Below, in pieces: positions 51,510 through 60,401 of a stretch of 64,000 nt of DNA (position 1 is the first letter of the stretch; each line of letters opens with the position of its first letter). Origin of the DNA: an uncultured Steroidobacter sp. Its GTDB lineage: Bacteria > Pseudomonadota > Gammaproteobacteria > Steroidobacterales > Steroidobacteraceae. The translations under genes and the position numbers were made by a program. The notes under the pieces were generated by a model, which saw only the letters and a program-made list of their open reading frames with translations, was not told where the DNA came from and did no database searches. The DNA is taken from the NCBI GenBank assembly GCA_937864115.1, contig CALMII010000025.1, positions 1-64,000 of the forward strand, written 5' to 3'.

Positions 51510-52229
51510 CTAGTTCTTCACTTCGATGCCGCTCATGACGATGAAGCCCGTGATGATCAGGGTCTTCGTCGGCACGGTGCTGGTGGGCCGGCGCTTGTCG
51601 ACGAAGCCGCCCATGAGCGTGGCGACCTTGCTGGTGACGGTCCAGTCCGGCGGCACGTAGATTTCCATGCCGCCCCAGAAGGCGAACACTTCGATGGTGG
51701 CGACATCGCCTTCCATGCGCGCGTCGGCGAGATCGATCTTGATGCCGGCCATCACGGCGCTGAGATCGGCGCCGCGGAACGGCCGCGACACGGGGCGCAG
51801 TTCGGTACCCGACATCACGGCGAAGCAACGGATGTATTCGGCATGATCGTCGACCACCGGTGTCGCCTCGGCGCCGGAGCGCGCGGCGAAGGCGCGCCAT
51901 ACCAGCGTGCCGCCGAGCGCCAGCAGCCCGAGCGGAAAGGCGACCTGCCAGAAGTTGAGATCGATCCAGCCGAGCTTGTCGATGAAGATCCACGAGCCGA
52001 TGAAGATGAAAACCCAGCCGACGCCGTTCATGCGCTTGTTGGTGGGCCGGATCACCATGCTCGCCCCGACCAGCACGAACACCATCGGCCAGATCAGCCG
52101 GAACGCGTGACGCGTATCGATCCAGCCGAGGTTGCCGGCGAGGAAGACGAGCCCGAGCGCGATGATCCACAGCCCGACCAGCAGGCGGGTCGTGAACAGC
52201 GGATCGCGACGTGAGGATTCATCCTTCAT
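51510..52229 (-). CDS. LiaF-like transmembrane protein
   Basis: The ATG at 52229 gives 239 residues; the frame is also open to a GTG at 52247. The N-terminal half has four helices in two pairs (about 12-35, 40-60, 67-85, 90-110), as in the LiaI/LiaF DUF5668-like domain. The C-terminal half (about 135-239) is a beta-rich domain (SAVMAGIKIDLADARMEGD, AFWGGMEIYVPPDW) like the LiaF C-terminal domain. In Firmicutes LiaF restrains the LiaSR system. Here it is directly upstream of a two-component pair of a different type, so an analogous negative role is proposed. Confidence 0.8.
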   Translation of the reverse strand: MKDESSRRDPLFTTRLLVGLWIIALGLVFLAGNLGWIDTRHAFRLIWPMVFVLVGASMVIRPTNKRMNGVGWVFIFIGSWIFIDKLGWIDLNFWQVAFPLGLLALGGTLVWRAFAARSGAEATPVVDDHAEYIRCFAVMSGTELRPVSRPFRGADLSAVMAGIKIDLADARMEGDVATIEVFAFWGGMEIYVPPDWTVTSKVATLMGGFVDKRRPTSTVPTKTLIITGFIVMSGIEVKN

Positions 52230-52632
52230 GCGACACCCGATCTTCACGATTGCCGCACTCGGCCGACCCGCAACTTCCGCCGATCACCAGATCCACGCCA
52301 TAGGCGATGACGAAAATGGGCCAGGCGCTGAACCAGCCGAGATTGAACAGATCGCTGACGCCGATCTGGCAGTAGATGCCGGTGGCGAGCAGCCAGATGC
52401 CGCCGCTGCGGGTCAGGTGCCGCGACGGCGCCACGATCGCGATCAGGCCGGGCACCATCAGCGCCACGGGCCAGTAATCCCAGATGAACCGCGGCAGGCT
52501 CCAGCCCAGATTGAAGGCCAGCAGCATGCCGCCCAGCACGATCAGCAATAGGCCCGTCGCCAGCGGCGAGCGTCGGGACGGATGTTTCGAAGGACTCAAG
52601 AGATAGGACTCCGGGCAGACAGTCTGCGCCAT
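52219..52632 (-). CDS. DUF5668-type membrane protein
   Basis: The ATG at 52632, with AAGGTGG five bases upstream, gives 137 residues. Four hydrophobic segments (about 27-45, 50-68, 77-92, 98-117), with a repeated aromatic pattern (FNLGWSLPRFIWDYWPVALM; FNLGWFSAWPIFVIAYG), match the small DUF5668/LiaI-like proteins. Cys residues cluster at the C-terminus (GGSCGSAECG). First gene of the operon with LiaF-like, kinase and regulator; the stop overlaps the next start by 11 bases. Confidence 0.75.
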   Translation of the reverse strand: MAQTVCPESYLLSPSKHPSRRSPLATGLLLIVLGGMLLAFNLGWSLPRFIWDYWPVALMVPGLIAIVAPSRHLTRSGGIWLLATGIYCQIGVSDLFNLGWFSAWPIFVIAYGVDLVIGGSCGSAECGNREDRVSHEG

Positions 52633-52715
52633 GGGAGCCACCTTACGAGCGGGGAGGTGTGCAGGCCAGCCAACACCGGCAAACGGCGGGGCCGGACCGG
52701 TGAAGGAACCGTCAC

Positions 52716-52773
52716 TTGTGGGGCCGGCTTCAGCCGGCTCTTCTTCGGAGGCCGGCTGAAGCCGGCCCCACAG
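52716..52773. repeat. REP-type element 7
   Basis: Two GGCCGGC hairpins (TGTGGGGCCGGCTTCAGCCGG and GGCCGGCTGAAGCCGGCCCC) lie in head-to-head arrangement at the 3' end of the FecR-like gene. No GTCAGGC unit is present in this element. Confidence 0.8.
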
Positions 52774-52790
52774 GCAGAACAGGGCGGCGA

Positions 52791-54911
52791 TCAGCGTTCC
52801 TGCTGACGGAAATTCGGGCGTCCGCCCGACTCCGGGCGCGAAGACCGGCCGGCATTGTTGTCGTTGCCGGCCTGCGGCCGGCTGGCACGTTCCTGATTGC
52901 CGCGATTCAAGCTCGGCTGTTCCTGCCGCTGCTGGGAACGCGGCTGTTCGACGCGCGGCTGCGGCTGTGCTCGCGGTGGTTCACGCGATTCGCTGCGCTG
53001 GCGCGGCTGGGCATCGCCCGATGACTGCCACGAGCGCGGCTGCTCACGCGGTTCGGCATTGCGCCTGAGGCGGTCCTGCGCGTCATTGCCGCGCCATTGC
53101 CGGGGCTGTTCGCGCGTGCGCTCGACGGAACGCGCCGGGGCACTGCCCTGCTGCAATGAATTCACGGCGGGCACTTCCGTGCGCTGCGGCGTTTCGCGTC
53201 GCGTCACCGCGGGGCGATCGGAGCTGCGCCACTGATCACGCGCATCGATGGCCGCCTCGCGTTCGCGGCGCAGGTCGCTGCGCTCGGGCCGTGGCTGCTG
53301 CGTACGATCGACTGCAGCGGGATTCGCGGTACTGCCGGCGCGCTGGCGATCTGCGCGCCACTGCTGTTCGCGCGGACCGTCGCCGTCCGGTCGCGTCTGC
53401 AATCGACCCGGTGCGGCGAGATTGCCGGTCGCGCCGGCTCGCAGCTGCGAACGCGGAATCGGGCGACCGCCATTTGCTTCGATGGCGCGCTGTTCGGCGT
53501 CGAAGGAAATCCGCGCCGGACGCCGCGTGTCGGCAGCGCGATTGCGCTGATCGAATGTCTGACGCACGACGTGATCGGCGCTGCCCGGAATGCGACCGAG
53601 CGTACGCGCCGCGAACACGCTGTCGCGATTCGGCGCGAGCGCCGGCGGACGCGGATCGTGATGCCAGCGACGCAGATCGTTCTGATCGACGCGCGACCAG
53701 TGGCCGTCGAGATTGCCGCCGCCGCGGAAACGATCGCGATCGACGATCGTCACGGCGCGCGGATCGCGCCCGTAGCGATAGTCGAAATGGCGATTGCGGC
53801 CGTTGTAGACATGGGTGATGAACGTGTTGTTGACGATCACCGTGTTCGACACGTTGACGTTGTTGAGATAGCGGCGCGAGTAGCGATAGCCCGGCACATA
53901 GACTTCGCGCGGACCGAGCGGGAACCAGCCGACGCCCGGGCCGATGCCGACGGACACGCTCACGCCGGGGCTGCCCGCCCAGGCCACGAGTGCCGGCGCA
54001 TATACCGGGCGGATGTGGCGCGGACCGGGAACCCAGCACCAGCGGCTGCTGACGTAGGCCCAGCGGCCATAGTGGAACGGCGCGAAACCCCACGGTGAGT
54101 TGTCGACCCAGCTCCAGCCCCACGGCGACACCCACACCCAGCGGCCGTAGCGATACGGCGCCCAGCCGGCGGCGACGTAGCTCGGCGTCCACACGTAACC
54201 GTACGTCGGCTCGTTGATCCAGCGGCCGTGGCGGTCGAGATCTTCGTAGCCGATGACTTCGTTCGAGACGTAGCGCGCCGATTCGGAATTCTCGGCGACG
54301 CGGTTGCGATCATTGGCCCAGTCTTCGAACGCGGTGCGCGCACCGAGCGGCACGATGCTCGCGCCGAGCTGGCCGGTGCCGGTGAAGGTACCTTCTTCAC
54401 CGTCATCGACGCGCCAGGACTTGCCGTCCGCAATCACTTCGCTGCCGCCGCTGCGCACGGCAACGACGGTACGGTCGCCGGCGGGATTCGCATCGATGCG
54501 GTATTCGCCCGGATGCCGCAGATCGACGGTGGCGTTCGGTGTCTCGACTTCGATGCGTTCGTTGTCGCGGCGACGCAGGACGCGCACGACCGCACTGCCT
54601 TCGGACAGCTCCAGCCGCATCACGTCATCGTCGAGTTCGATGATGGACAGGCCGGTACCCTGATCGAGATGGATCTTCGAGGAGCCCACCTGCAGTTCGG
54701 CGCGGCCGCCGTTCTCGACGAACAGGCGATCGCCATTGGTGAGCGGCCGGTTCAGAACGGCTTCGGCCCACTCCTCCGTGCCGGCCGGCGCCAGCGTCAC
54801 CTCACCCTCGATCAGGCCGAGTCGCGCAACGCGGCCCGGCGCGTCCGCCACCTCTTCGGCAAGGGACGCGCAGGACAGTGACAGCAGGCACAGGAGCAGC
54901 AGGCTACGCAT
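52791..54911 (-). CDS. Exported FecR-domain protein with Trp/Tyr-rich repeats
   Basis: The protein has 706 residues with a signal peptide (cleavage near ASLAEE). A FecR-like domain (about 25-175; LIEGEVTLAPAGTEEWAEAV, VETPNATVDLRHPGEYRI) is followed by Trp-rich segments of the YXWGXW kind (about 220-330: YGYVWTPSYVAAGWAPYRYG, RWVWVSPWGWSWVDNSPWGF). The C-terminal half (about 370-706) is low-complexity, rich in Arg, Gln, Pro and Ser, and probably disordered. The protein is outside the inner membrane. Function unknown; FecR-like domains often read signals or bind polysaccharide-export components. Confidence 0.8.
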   Translation of the reverse strand: MRSLLLLCLLSLSCASLAEEVADAPGRVARLGLIEGEVTLAPAGTEEWAEAVLNRPLTNGDRLFVENGGRAELQVGSSKIHLDQGTGLSIIELDDDVMRLELSEGSAVVRVLRRRDNERIEVETPNATVDLRHPGEYRIDANPAGDRTVVAVRSGGSEVIADGKSWRVDDGEEGTFTGTGQLGASIVPLGARTAFEDWANDRNRVAENSESARYVSNEVIGYEDLDRHGRWINEPTYGYVWTPSYVAAGWAPYRYGRWVWVSPWGWSWVDNSPWGFAPFHYGRWAYVSSRWCWVPGPRHIRPVYAPALVAWAGSPGVSVSVGIGPGVGWFPLGPREVYVPGYRYSRRYLNNVNVSNTVIVNNTFITHVYNGRNRHFDYRYGRDPRAVTIVDRDRFRGGGNLDGHWSRVDQNDLRRWHHDPRPPALAPNRDSVFAARTLGRIPGSADHVVRQTFDQRNRAADTRRPARISFDAEQRAIEANGGRPIPRSQLRAGATGNLAAPGRLQTRPDGDGPREQQWRADRQRAGSTANPAAVDRTQQPRPERSDLRREREAAIDARDQWRSSDRPAVTRRETPQRTEVPAVNSLQQGSAPARSVERTREQPRQWRGNDAQDRLRRNAEPREQPRSWQSSGDAQPRQRSESREPPRAQPQPRVEQPRSQQRQEQPSLNRGNQERASRPQAGNDNNAGRSSRPESGGRPNFRQQER

Positions 54912-55031
54912 GGTTCACCGGATTGTATCGCTGCAGACTCAACGCTTTTCGACAGTGCGGGGTTCGAGCGCATCATCGATCCGAACGAGTGAACTCCAAG
55001 TGAATGGCGCGCTGCTAGACTGAACGGCGTC

Positions 55032-55979
55032 ATGCACATCAGACATATTCCTTCACGCCTGCTCGGGATCGCCCTGATGCTGGGGCTCGTCGCCTGCGGC
55101 GCGACGCCGCCGCAGGAACCCGCCCGCACCAGGAAGCCTGCGGAACCGGCCGACGTGCTGCTGGCTGACGCCGTCCGGCGACAGCAGGGGCACTTCGATG
55201 TGGTTCAGGCATTGCCATTGGTCAAGGCCGCGCTCGACAAGGCGCCGGACCGTCCGGACATCGCCTGGTTGTATGTGCAACTGTGCGCGCGGGTCGCGGG
55301 TTGCCAGCCGGAATCCGCGGAAGCGCGGCTGCGACGCGTCGATCCGAAGAATGCCGCTGCCTGGCTCGGCGCACTCGACCGTGCGCGGCGCAGCAACGAC
55401 GTGGCGGCCGCCAACGAAGTCCTGGACGCGATGAGTCGCAGCGAACGCTTCGACATCTACTGGAACGCGCTGGTCTCACGCATTGCCGTGGTGCTGAGCG
55501 CCGACACGGCCGCACAGCTCGGCCCGACGACGCCGGACCTGGTCACCAGCAGTCTCAATGACACCATCGGCTGGCTGTCCGCCGTGTCGCTCCCGGTGTT
55601 CCGCCCCCTGGGCGACGCCTGCATCCGCGAACGCGGCAGCAATCCCATCGCCGCACAGCGCTGCCGTGCGATTGCCGACGTCCTGCTGCGCGGCGACAGC
55701 TATGTGGCCGAAAGCTTCGGTTTTGGCATTCGCGAAAGTCTCGCCGCGCCTGGTTCGCCGGACGCAGCTGCGGTCGCCCGCGACATCCGCCGCTCCCGCT
55801 ACCAGCGCGACACCGCGGGCCAGATCATCGCGATTCAGGAGAATCGGGAAAAATTCTCGCGCGAGCTCATCAAGCTGATGGCCAACCTGCGCCGCGAACA
55901 GGATGTGTACCTCGCCGTGCTGCGCTGGGGTCAGCAGCCGGTGGAGCCGCCGGCGGACTGGACACCGAGCGGCACATGA
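55032..55979 (+). CDS. Hypothetical lipoprotein, 315 aa
   Basis: The signal peptide ends in a lipobox (LVACGAT, Cys near 22). The mature part is helical, with TPR-like spacing near the start (LPLVKAALDKAPDRPDIAWL, EARLRRVDPKNAAAWLGALD), then a helical domain with conserved-looking LNDTIGWLSAVSLPVFRPLG and two Cys. No catalytic motif was recognised. It is monocistronic and convergent with rdgC across a REP element. Confidence 0.65.
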   Translation: MHIRHIPSRLLGIALMLGLVACGATPPQEPARTRKPAEPADVLLADAVRRQQGHFDVVQALPLVKAALDKAPDRPDIAWLYVQLCARVAGCQPESAEARLRRVDPKNAAAWLGALDRARRSNDVAAANEVLDAMSRSERFDIYWNALVSRIAVVLSADTAAQLGPTTPDLVTSSLNDTIGWLSAVSLPVFRPLGDACIRERGSNPIAAQRCRAIADVLLRGDSYVAESFGFGIRESLAAPGSPDAAAVARDIRRSRYQRDTAGQIIAIQENREKFSRELIKLMANLRREQDVYLAVLRWGQQPVEPPADWTPSGT

Positions 55980-55987
55980 CTTCCGAC

Positions 55988-56077
55988 TGTGGGGCCGGCT
56001 GAAGCCGGCTGTCTGACTGTAGGTCAGGCTTTAGCCTGACGGTCGGAAAAAGGCCGGCTGAAGCCGGCCCCACAGGA
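55988..56077. repeat. REP-type element 8
   Basis: Three units lie between convergent genes: GTGGGGCCGGCTGAAGCCGGC, GTAGGTCAGGCTTTAGCCTGAC and GGCCGGCTGAAGCCGGCCCCAC. This is the same order as element 1, also between convergent genes. Confidence 0.85.
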
Positions 56078-56085
56078 AGAAATTC

Positions 56086-57000
56086 TCACGCCGCCTGCTT
56101 CTGTTCCTTCGGCTCGCCGCCCAGCGCCTCGCGCAGATCGGTCAGCAGCTGCGACAGTTCGCCGGTCATGAGCAGGAAGTCGATGTCGAACTGTTCCTCC
56201 GGCGCGATGCCCTCGTTCTCGGACTTGTCCTTCACGATCTCCAGGAACTCGACCCGCTTCACCTGCAGCTTGTCCGTCAGCACGAAGGAGACGCGATCGT
56301 TCCAGGTGAGGCCGAGGCGCGTGACGTACTTTCCGCCGGCGACGTGCTCCTGGATTTCCTTGCCTTCGAGCGGATGGCGCACGTAGCGCACGGTGGCCTT
56401 GGTCTTGTCGGCCGTCTGCAGTTCGAGGTCGTGATCGAGCACGAAGCGCAGCGGGGCATCGCCGAGCGCGAGCCAGGCGCCCATCGACGAATGCGGCACG
56501 AGCTGCGTTTCCATGAACTGCACCGGCAGGCTGCCGAGCGTGTCGCGCAGCGTCTCGACCAGTTCGTCGGCGCGCGCGCCGCCGGCCGCGTCGACGATGA
56601 ACCAGCCGTTGACGGTATCGATCCACGCACGCGTGATGCGACGACGTGACAGTGCGCGCGCACGCAGTTCTTCCGTCACCTTTTCCTTCAGTTCGCGCAT
56701 CTGGCGGCGACCGACCGGAAATCCCTGCTGCTGCGCCAGTTCTTCGGCGCGTTCGACGGCGACCTGCTTGATGATCGACGACGGCAGCAGCTTCTGTTCG
56801 ACACCGAGCGCGATCAGGTACTGGCCGTTGGTGTGATGCACGTAGCGCTGCGCCACGCTCGAATGCACCCAGCCGCGACTGAACATCTCGAAGCTGTTGC
56901 AGGGCTGCAGCGGACGATTCGACAGCCGGCTTTCGAGTTCGACCAGCGGCATGGTCCAGCCGTCGGGCAGGCGATAGATGATGAGATTCTTGAACCACAT
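56086..57000 (-). CDS. rdgC: Recombination-associated protein RdgC
   Basis: The protein has 304 residues, the normal length for RdgC. The N-terminal MWFKNLIIYRL start is characteristic, followed by SRGWVHS and the central dimer-forming KVTEELRARALSRRR segment, and a C-terminal half with MTGELSQLLTDLREALG. RdgC forms a ring dimer around double-stranded DNA and tempers RecA filaments. The family marks beta- and gammaproteobacteria. It is transcribed alone. Confidence 0.95.
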   Translation of the reverse strand: MWFKNLIIYRLPDGWTMPLVELESRLSNRPLQPCNSFEMFSRGWVHSSVAQRYVHHTNGQYLIALGVEQKLLPSSIIKQVAVERAEELAQQQGFPVGRRQMRELKEKVTEELRARALSRRRITRAWIDTVNGWFIVDAAGGARADELVETLRDTLGSLPVQFMETQLVPHSSMGAWLALGDAPLRFVLDHDLELQTADKTKATVRYVRHPLEGKEIQEHVAGGKYVTRLGLTWNDRVSFVLTDKLQVKRVEFLEIVKDKSENEGIAPEEQFDIDFLLMTGELSQLLTDLREALGGEPKEQKQAA

Positions 57001-57483
57001 GAGATGACGGCCTGCGCAAAAGCGGCCGAGTATACGGACCCCGGCCGCGCCGTCGACTACTTGAAATCGCGCGCCGGGTCTGCGATGCCGGCGATGCGCG
57101 TCACGCGCTGCAGCACCCGGGAATTTTTTCCTGTCTCGCTCTCAGGTTGCGCGTGGAGATCGAAGACGCGGGGCCGGCGGCGCAGGCCCGCGATTGCGCA
57201 TTCGCCTGCTTTCGAGCAGCACCGAATCGCCGAATTCATGCGTCCTGAAATCGTGTGCGCCGAGCATGGCGGGGATCTGAAGAGTTCGGATTTCACACAG
57301 AGGGCACAGAGGTCGGAGGAAGAAGAAATTTCCACGGGGGAAGAATGGGAACACGGGGAGCACGGGGAAAGAAAATTTCTGTTCCGAGACCCCGTGCTCC
57401 CCGTGTCCCCCGTGGAAAATTCTCTTCTTCTTTGCCTTGAACTCCGTGGCCTCCGTGATCTCCGTGTGAAACTCTTCCCCTCC
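57001..57483. other. 483-bp intergenic region with a possible decayed gene
   Basis: The right two-thirds is a CACGGGG-type hairpin (57291-57471). The left part has minus-strand frames that look partly coding but do not join. One frame (about 57057-57170) ends ...RVLQRVTRIAGIADPARDFK before a stop, and another (start ATG at about 57270) reads MLGAHDFRTHEFGDSVLLES. A frameshifted remnant of a small gene is possible. No complete gene can be supported. Confidence 0.35.
57291..57471. repeat. CACGGGG-type long hairpin 3
   Basis: Outer arms TTTCACACAGAGGGCACAGA and TCCGTGATCTCCGTGTGAAA enclose inner arms (TTTCCACGGGGGAAG, ACACGGGGAGCACGGGG / CCCCGTGCTCCCCGTGTCCC). The layout is the same as hairpin 2. 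Confidence 0.85.
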
Positions 57484-58488
57484 CTAAGCGACCTTGAGCA
57501 CCAGCTTGCCGAGGTTCTCGCCCTTGAACAGCTTCAGCAACGTCTCGGGAAACGTCTCGATGCCCGCGACGATGTCTTCGCGGGTCTTCAGTTTGCCGGC
57601 GGCGAGCCAGCCGGCCATGTCGTGCATGGCCGGCGGATAGCGGTCGGCGTAGTCGAACACGACCATGCCGGTCATGCTGGCGCGATTCACCAGCAGCGAC
57701 ATGTAGTTCGACGGGCCCTTCACGCCCGCGGTGGCGTTGTATTGCGAGATTGCGCCGCAGATGACGATGCGCGCGTTGCGGGCGAGTCGCGTGAGCGCGG
57801 CATCGAGAATGTCGCCGCCGACATTGTCGAAGTAAACGTCGATGCCGTCGGGGCAGTGCTCGCGCAGCGCCTTTTTTACATCCTGCGACTTGTAGTCGAT
57901 GGCCGCGTCGAAGCCGAGCTGCTTCACGAGGTATTCGCACTTCTCCGTGCCGCCCGCAATACCGACGACGCGACAGCCTTTGATTTTCGCGATCTGGCCG
58001 ACCACCGTGCCGACCGCGCCCGCGGCACCGGAGACGACGACCGTCTGCCCCGGTTGCGGCTTGCCGATATCCAGCAGGCCGAAGTACGCCGTCATGCCCG
58101 GCATGCCGAGCGTGCCGAGATACACCGGCAGCGGTGCGAGGCGGCTGTCGACCTTCGTCAGCAACGTGCCCGGGACAGTGGCGTATTCCTGGATGCCGAG
58201 CGTGCCGTAGACCTCATCGCCTTCCCTGAATCCCGGATGATGCGAAGCGATCACCTTGCCGACGCCGCCCGCACGCATCACTTCGCCGATGCCGACGGGC
58301 GCGATGTACGACTTGCCTTCGTTCATCCAGCCGCGCATCGCCGGGTCGAGCGACAGGTACAGCGTCTGGACCAGGACTTCGCCGTCGGCCGGCTGACGCA
58401 CCGGTTCTTCGACGTAGTTCCAGTCGCTGCGCTTCGGCAGGCCGACGGGTCGGGCTGCGAGACGGAACTGATGATTGATCTGCGTCAT
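57484..58488 (-). CDS. NADPH-dependent reductase of the CurA/MDR type
   Basis: The protein has 334 residues of the zinc-independent medium-chain reductase group. The first half has RPVGLPKRSDWNYVEEPVRQ and the nucleotide-binding domain shows VVVSGAAGAVGTVVGQIAKI (AAxGAVG motif, about 155-174). GGTEKCEYLVKQLGFDAAID and YFDNVGGDILDAAL (about 225) follow. No zinc-binding Cys set is present. It reduces the double bond of alpha,beta-unsaturated ketones, as CurA and prostaglandin/leukotriene B4 reductases do. Cytoplasmic. Confidence 0.9.
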   Translation of the reverse strand: MTQINHQFRLAARPVGLPKRSDWNYVEEPVRQPADGEVLVQTLYLSLDPAMRGWMNEGKSYIAPVGIGEVMRAGGVGKVIASHHPGFREGDEVYGTLGIQEYATVPGTLLTKVDSRLAPLPVYLGTLGMPGMTAYFGLLDIGKPQPGQTVVVSGAAGAVGTVVGQIAKIKGCRVVGIAGGTEKCEYLVKQLGFDAAIDYKSQDVKKALREHCPDGIDVYFDNVGGDILDAALTRLARNARIVICGAISQYNATAGVKGPSNYMSLLVNRASMTGMVVFDYADRYPPAMHDMAGWLAAGKLKTREDIVAGIETFPETLLKLFKGENLGKLVLKVA

Positions 58489-58520
58489 GTGAGGTCTCCG
58501 CTGAGGTAGGCGGAGCTTAG

Positions 58521-58590
58521 CCTGTGGAGCCGGCTTCAGCCGGCCTAAGAAGTGTCAGGCTGAAGCCTGACCTACAAGCCTGACCTACAC
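58521..58590. repeat. REP-type element 9
   Basis: CTGTGGAGCCGGCTTCAGCCGGCC, a GTGTCAGGCTGAAGCCTGACC hairpin and a repeated half-unit (AAGCCTGACCTACA) lie between the reductase start and the DUF3617 stop. The doubled half-unit is the same as in element 6. Confidence 0.8.
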
Positions 58591-59181
58591 CTACTCTTCT
58601 TCCTCTTCGGTATCGTCCGCCGGCTCGTCGTCCTCATCGGACGCGACGTCGCTGTCGTCCGCTTCATCGCCGCAATCGTCACCCAGCCAGCGGCCTTTCA
58701 GCGTGCCCTTCATGGTGAAGACCTCGGCGCCTTCGCCGAACTTCATGTCGAGCGTGCCGGTCATCGACTGCGGCGTCGGCGTGCTGATCTCGAGGACGCC
58801 GCTGCCCTTGCGCTCGCCTTCGCAGACCAGGCGCACTTCCTGCGCGGTGCGCGAGGTGCTGACGAACGTCTGGCGACACCCGTCCGCATTGGCGGCATGA
58901 AACGGCTGTTCGATGTCCTTCGCGGTGATGCATTCCTGCGAGACATCGCGCTCCGGCCCCTTGGCGGCCTCCGCCTTCCAGTCGGCCTGCATCTTCGCGA
59001 TCTGTGCCGGCGTCAGTCGCGCCTTCAGGTCCTTCGACAGCGGCAGCGTGCCGCCCATCTGGGTCAGCGATTCGATTTCCCAGAGTCCCGTCTTCACGTT
59101 GAGGCGCTCGGCCCCCGCCGCAGCGAACGAGAGCGAGACACAGGCGAACGCCGCAGCGGCCAGAACAGGTTTGCGAGTCAT
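58591..59181 (-). CDS. Exported DUF3617-family protein with acidic tail
   Basis: The ATG at 59181 gives 196 residues with a signal peptide (cleavage near AGAER). KTGLWEIESLTQMGGTLPL is the family's opening, then ARLTPAQIAKMQADWK and a Cys-containing strand set (VSQECITAKDIEQPFHAANA, DGCRQTF), and MTGTLDMKFGEGA near 150. The last 35 residues are almost entirely Asp, Glu and Ser (EEEEE end), an unusual feature that may bind cations. Function unknown, periplasmic. Confidence 0.8.
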   Translation of the reverse strand: MTRKPVLAAAAFACVSLSFAAAGAERLNVKTGLWEIESLTQMGGTLPLSKDLKARLTPAQIAKMQADWKAEAAKGPERDVSQECITAKDIEQPFHAANADGCRQTFVSTSRTAQEVRLVCEGERKGSGVLEISTPTPQSMTGTLDMKFGEGAEVFTMKGTLKGRWLGDDCGDEADDSDVASDEDDEPADDTEEEEE

Positions 59182-59337
59182 CTTGAATCTCCGAACTGAA
59201 GGAACGCGATCATTGTCGGCGAGGGTGCGAGTACTTTCATGCGTCATCGGAGCCACCGAAGGCGACGCCTTGCCGAGGAACGCCCGGGTCCGCGCAGACG
59301 TTTCCCACCGGAGCATCGCACACCCGGGGAGCCTCGC

Positions 59338-60360
59338 ATGGCCGCTCGCAGCACTCGCAAATCGCCGCAGGGAAAAATCGCACAGATTGCGAATCGCACT
59401 GTCGTCCTCGGCGTCGCGCTTTCCAGTCCCGACAAACAGCTATGGCCCGGCGCGCGCGAGGAACGCGCCGTGACGAAGCTCGATCTCGCCGACTATTTCG
59501 CGCAGGTCGCCGACTGGATGTTGCCGCACCTTCAGGGACGACCGTGCTCGCTCATCCGCGCGCCCGACGGCATCGGCGACCAGATCTTCTTCCAGCGCCA
59601 TGCGATGCCAGGGACTTCGAAACTGCTCACGCTCAAGAAAGTCGCCGACGACCCCAGGCCCTATCTGCAGATCGATCGCGCCGACGCGCTCATTGCCGTG
59701 GCGCAGACGGCAGGCATCGAACTGCATCCCTGGAACTGTCGCCCGGACGACCCGGAAACGCCGGGCCGCCTCGTGTTCGACCTCGATCCGGGGCCCGAGG
59801 TGGACTTCGACCGGGTGATCGAGGCCGCCAAGGAACTGCGCGTGCGACTCGATGCGCTCGGCCTCGTCGCCTTCTGCAAGACCACCGGCGGCAAGGGACT
59901 GCACGTCGTGACGCCGCTCGACAGCAAGGGCCGACGGGCCGCGAGCTGGGAACAGGCGAAAAGCTTCGCGCAGACCGTCTGCGGTCAGATGGCGCAGGAT
60001 GCACCCGATCGCTATCTCATCAACATGTCGAAGAAGCTGCGTGCCGGAAAAATCTTTCTCGACTACCTGCGCAATGACCGGATGGCGACAGCCGTCGCGC
60101 CGCTGTCGCCGCGGGCACGAAAAGGCGCGCCCGTCTCGATGCCGCTCACCTGGGCTCAGGTCAAAAGCGGTCTCGATCCGTTGCGGTACACGCTGCGGAC
60201 CGCGCCCGCGCTGCTGAAGCGCTCGACAGCCTGGCGGGACTACGCCGACGCCGCGCGGCCGTTGAGGCCGGCGATCAGGCAACTCCTGCAACGACCGGCG
60301 CCGTCGCGACGCGTCGCGAAAGCGCGGTCACGCGAGGCGACACGGCATACTCACGCCTGA
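59338..60360 (+). CDS. Stand-alone LigD-type polymerase/primase domain
   Basis: The ATG at 59338 gives 340 residues. The AEP-type polymerase of bacterial NHEJ LigD is recognised by [11 protein letters not shown] (about 28-38), [40 protein letters not shown] with the metal-binding Asp-x-Asp (about 142-151), [13 protein letters not shown] and [22 protein letters not shown]. No ligase or nuclease domain is fused and no ku gene is in this window. It fills gaps or adds nucleotides during break repair if Ku and a ligase are encoded elsewhere. The C-terminal 60 residues are basic. Confidence 0.88.
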   Translation: MAARSTRKSPQGKIAQIANRTVVLGVALSSPDKQLWPGAREERAVTKLDLADYFAQVADWMLPHLQGRPCSLIRAPDGIGDQIFFQRHAMPGTSKLLTLKKVADDPRPYLQIDRADALIAVAQTAGIELHPWNCRPDDPETPGRLVFDLDPGPEVDFDRVIEAAKELRVRLDALGLVAFCKTTGGKGLHVVTPLDSKGRRAASWEQAKSFAQTVCGQMAQDAPDRYLINMSKKLRAGKIFLDYLRNDRMATAVAPLSPRARKGAPVSMPLTWAQVKSGLDPLRYTLRTAPALLKRSTAWRDYADAARPLRPAIRQLLQRPAPSRRVAKARSREATRHTHA

Positions 60361-60401
60361 TCGACGCATTCCTTCATCGCCTGCATCGTCCGGTCATCCC
60401 C

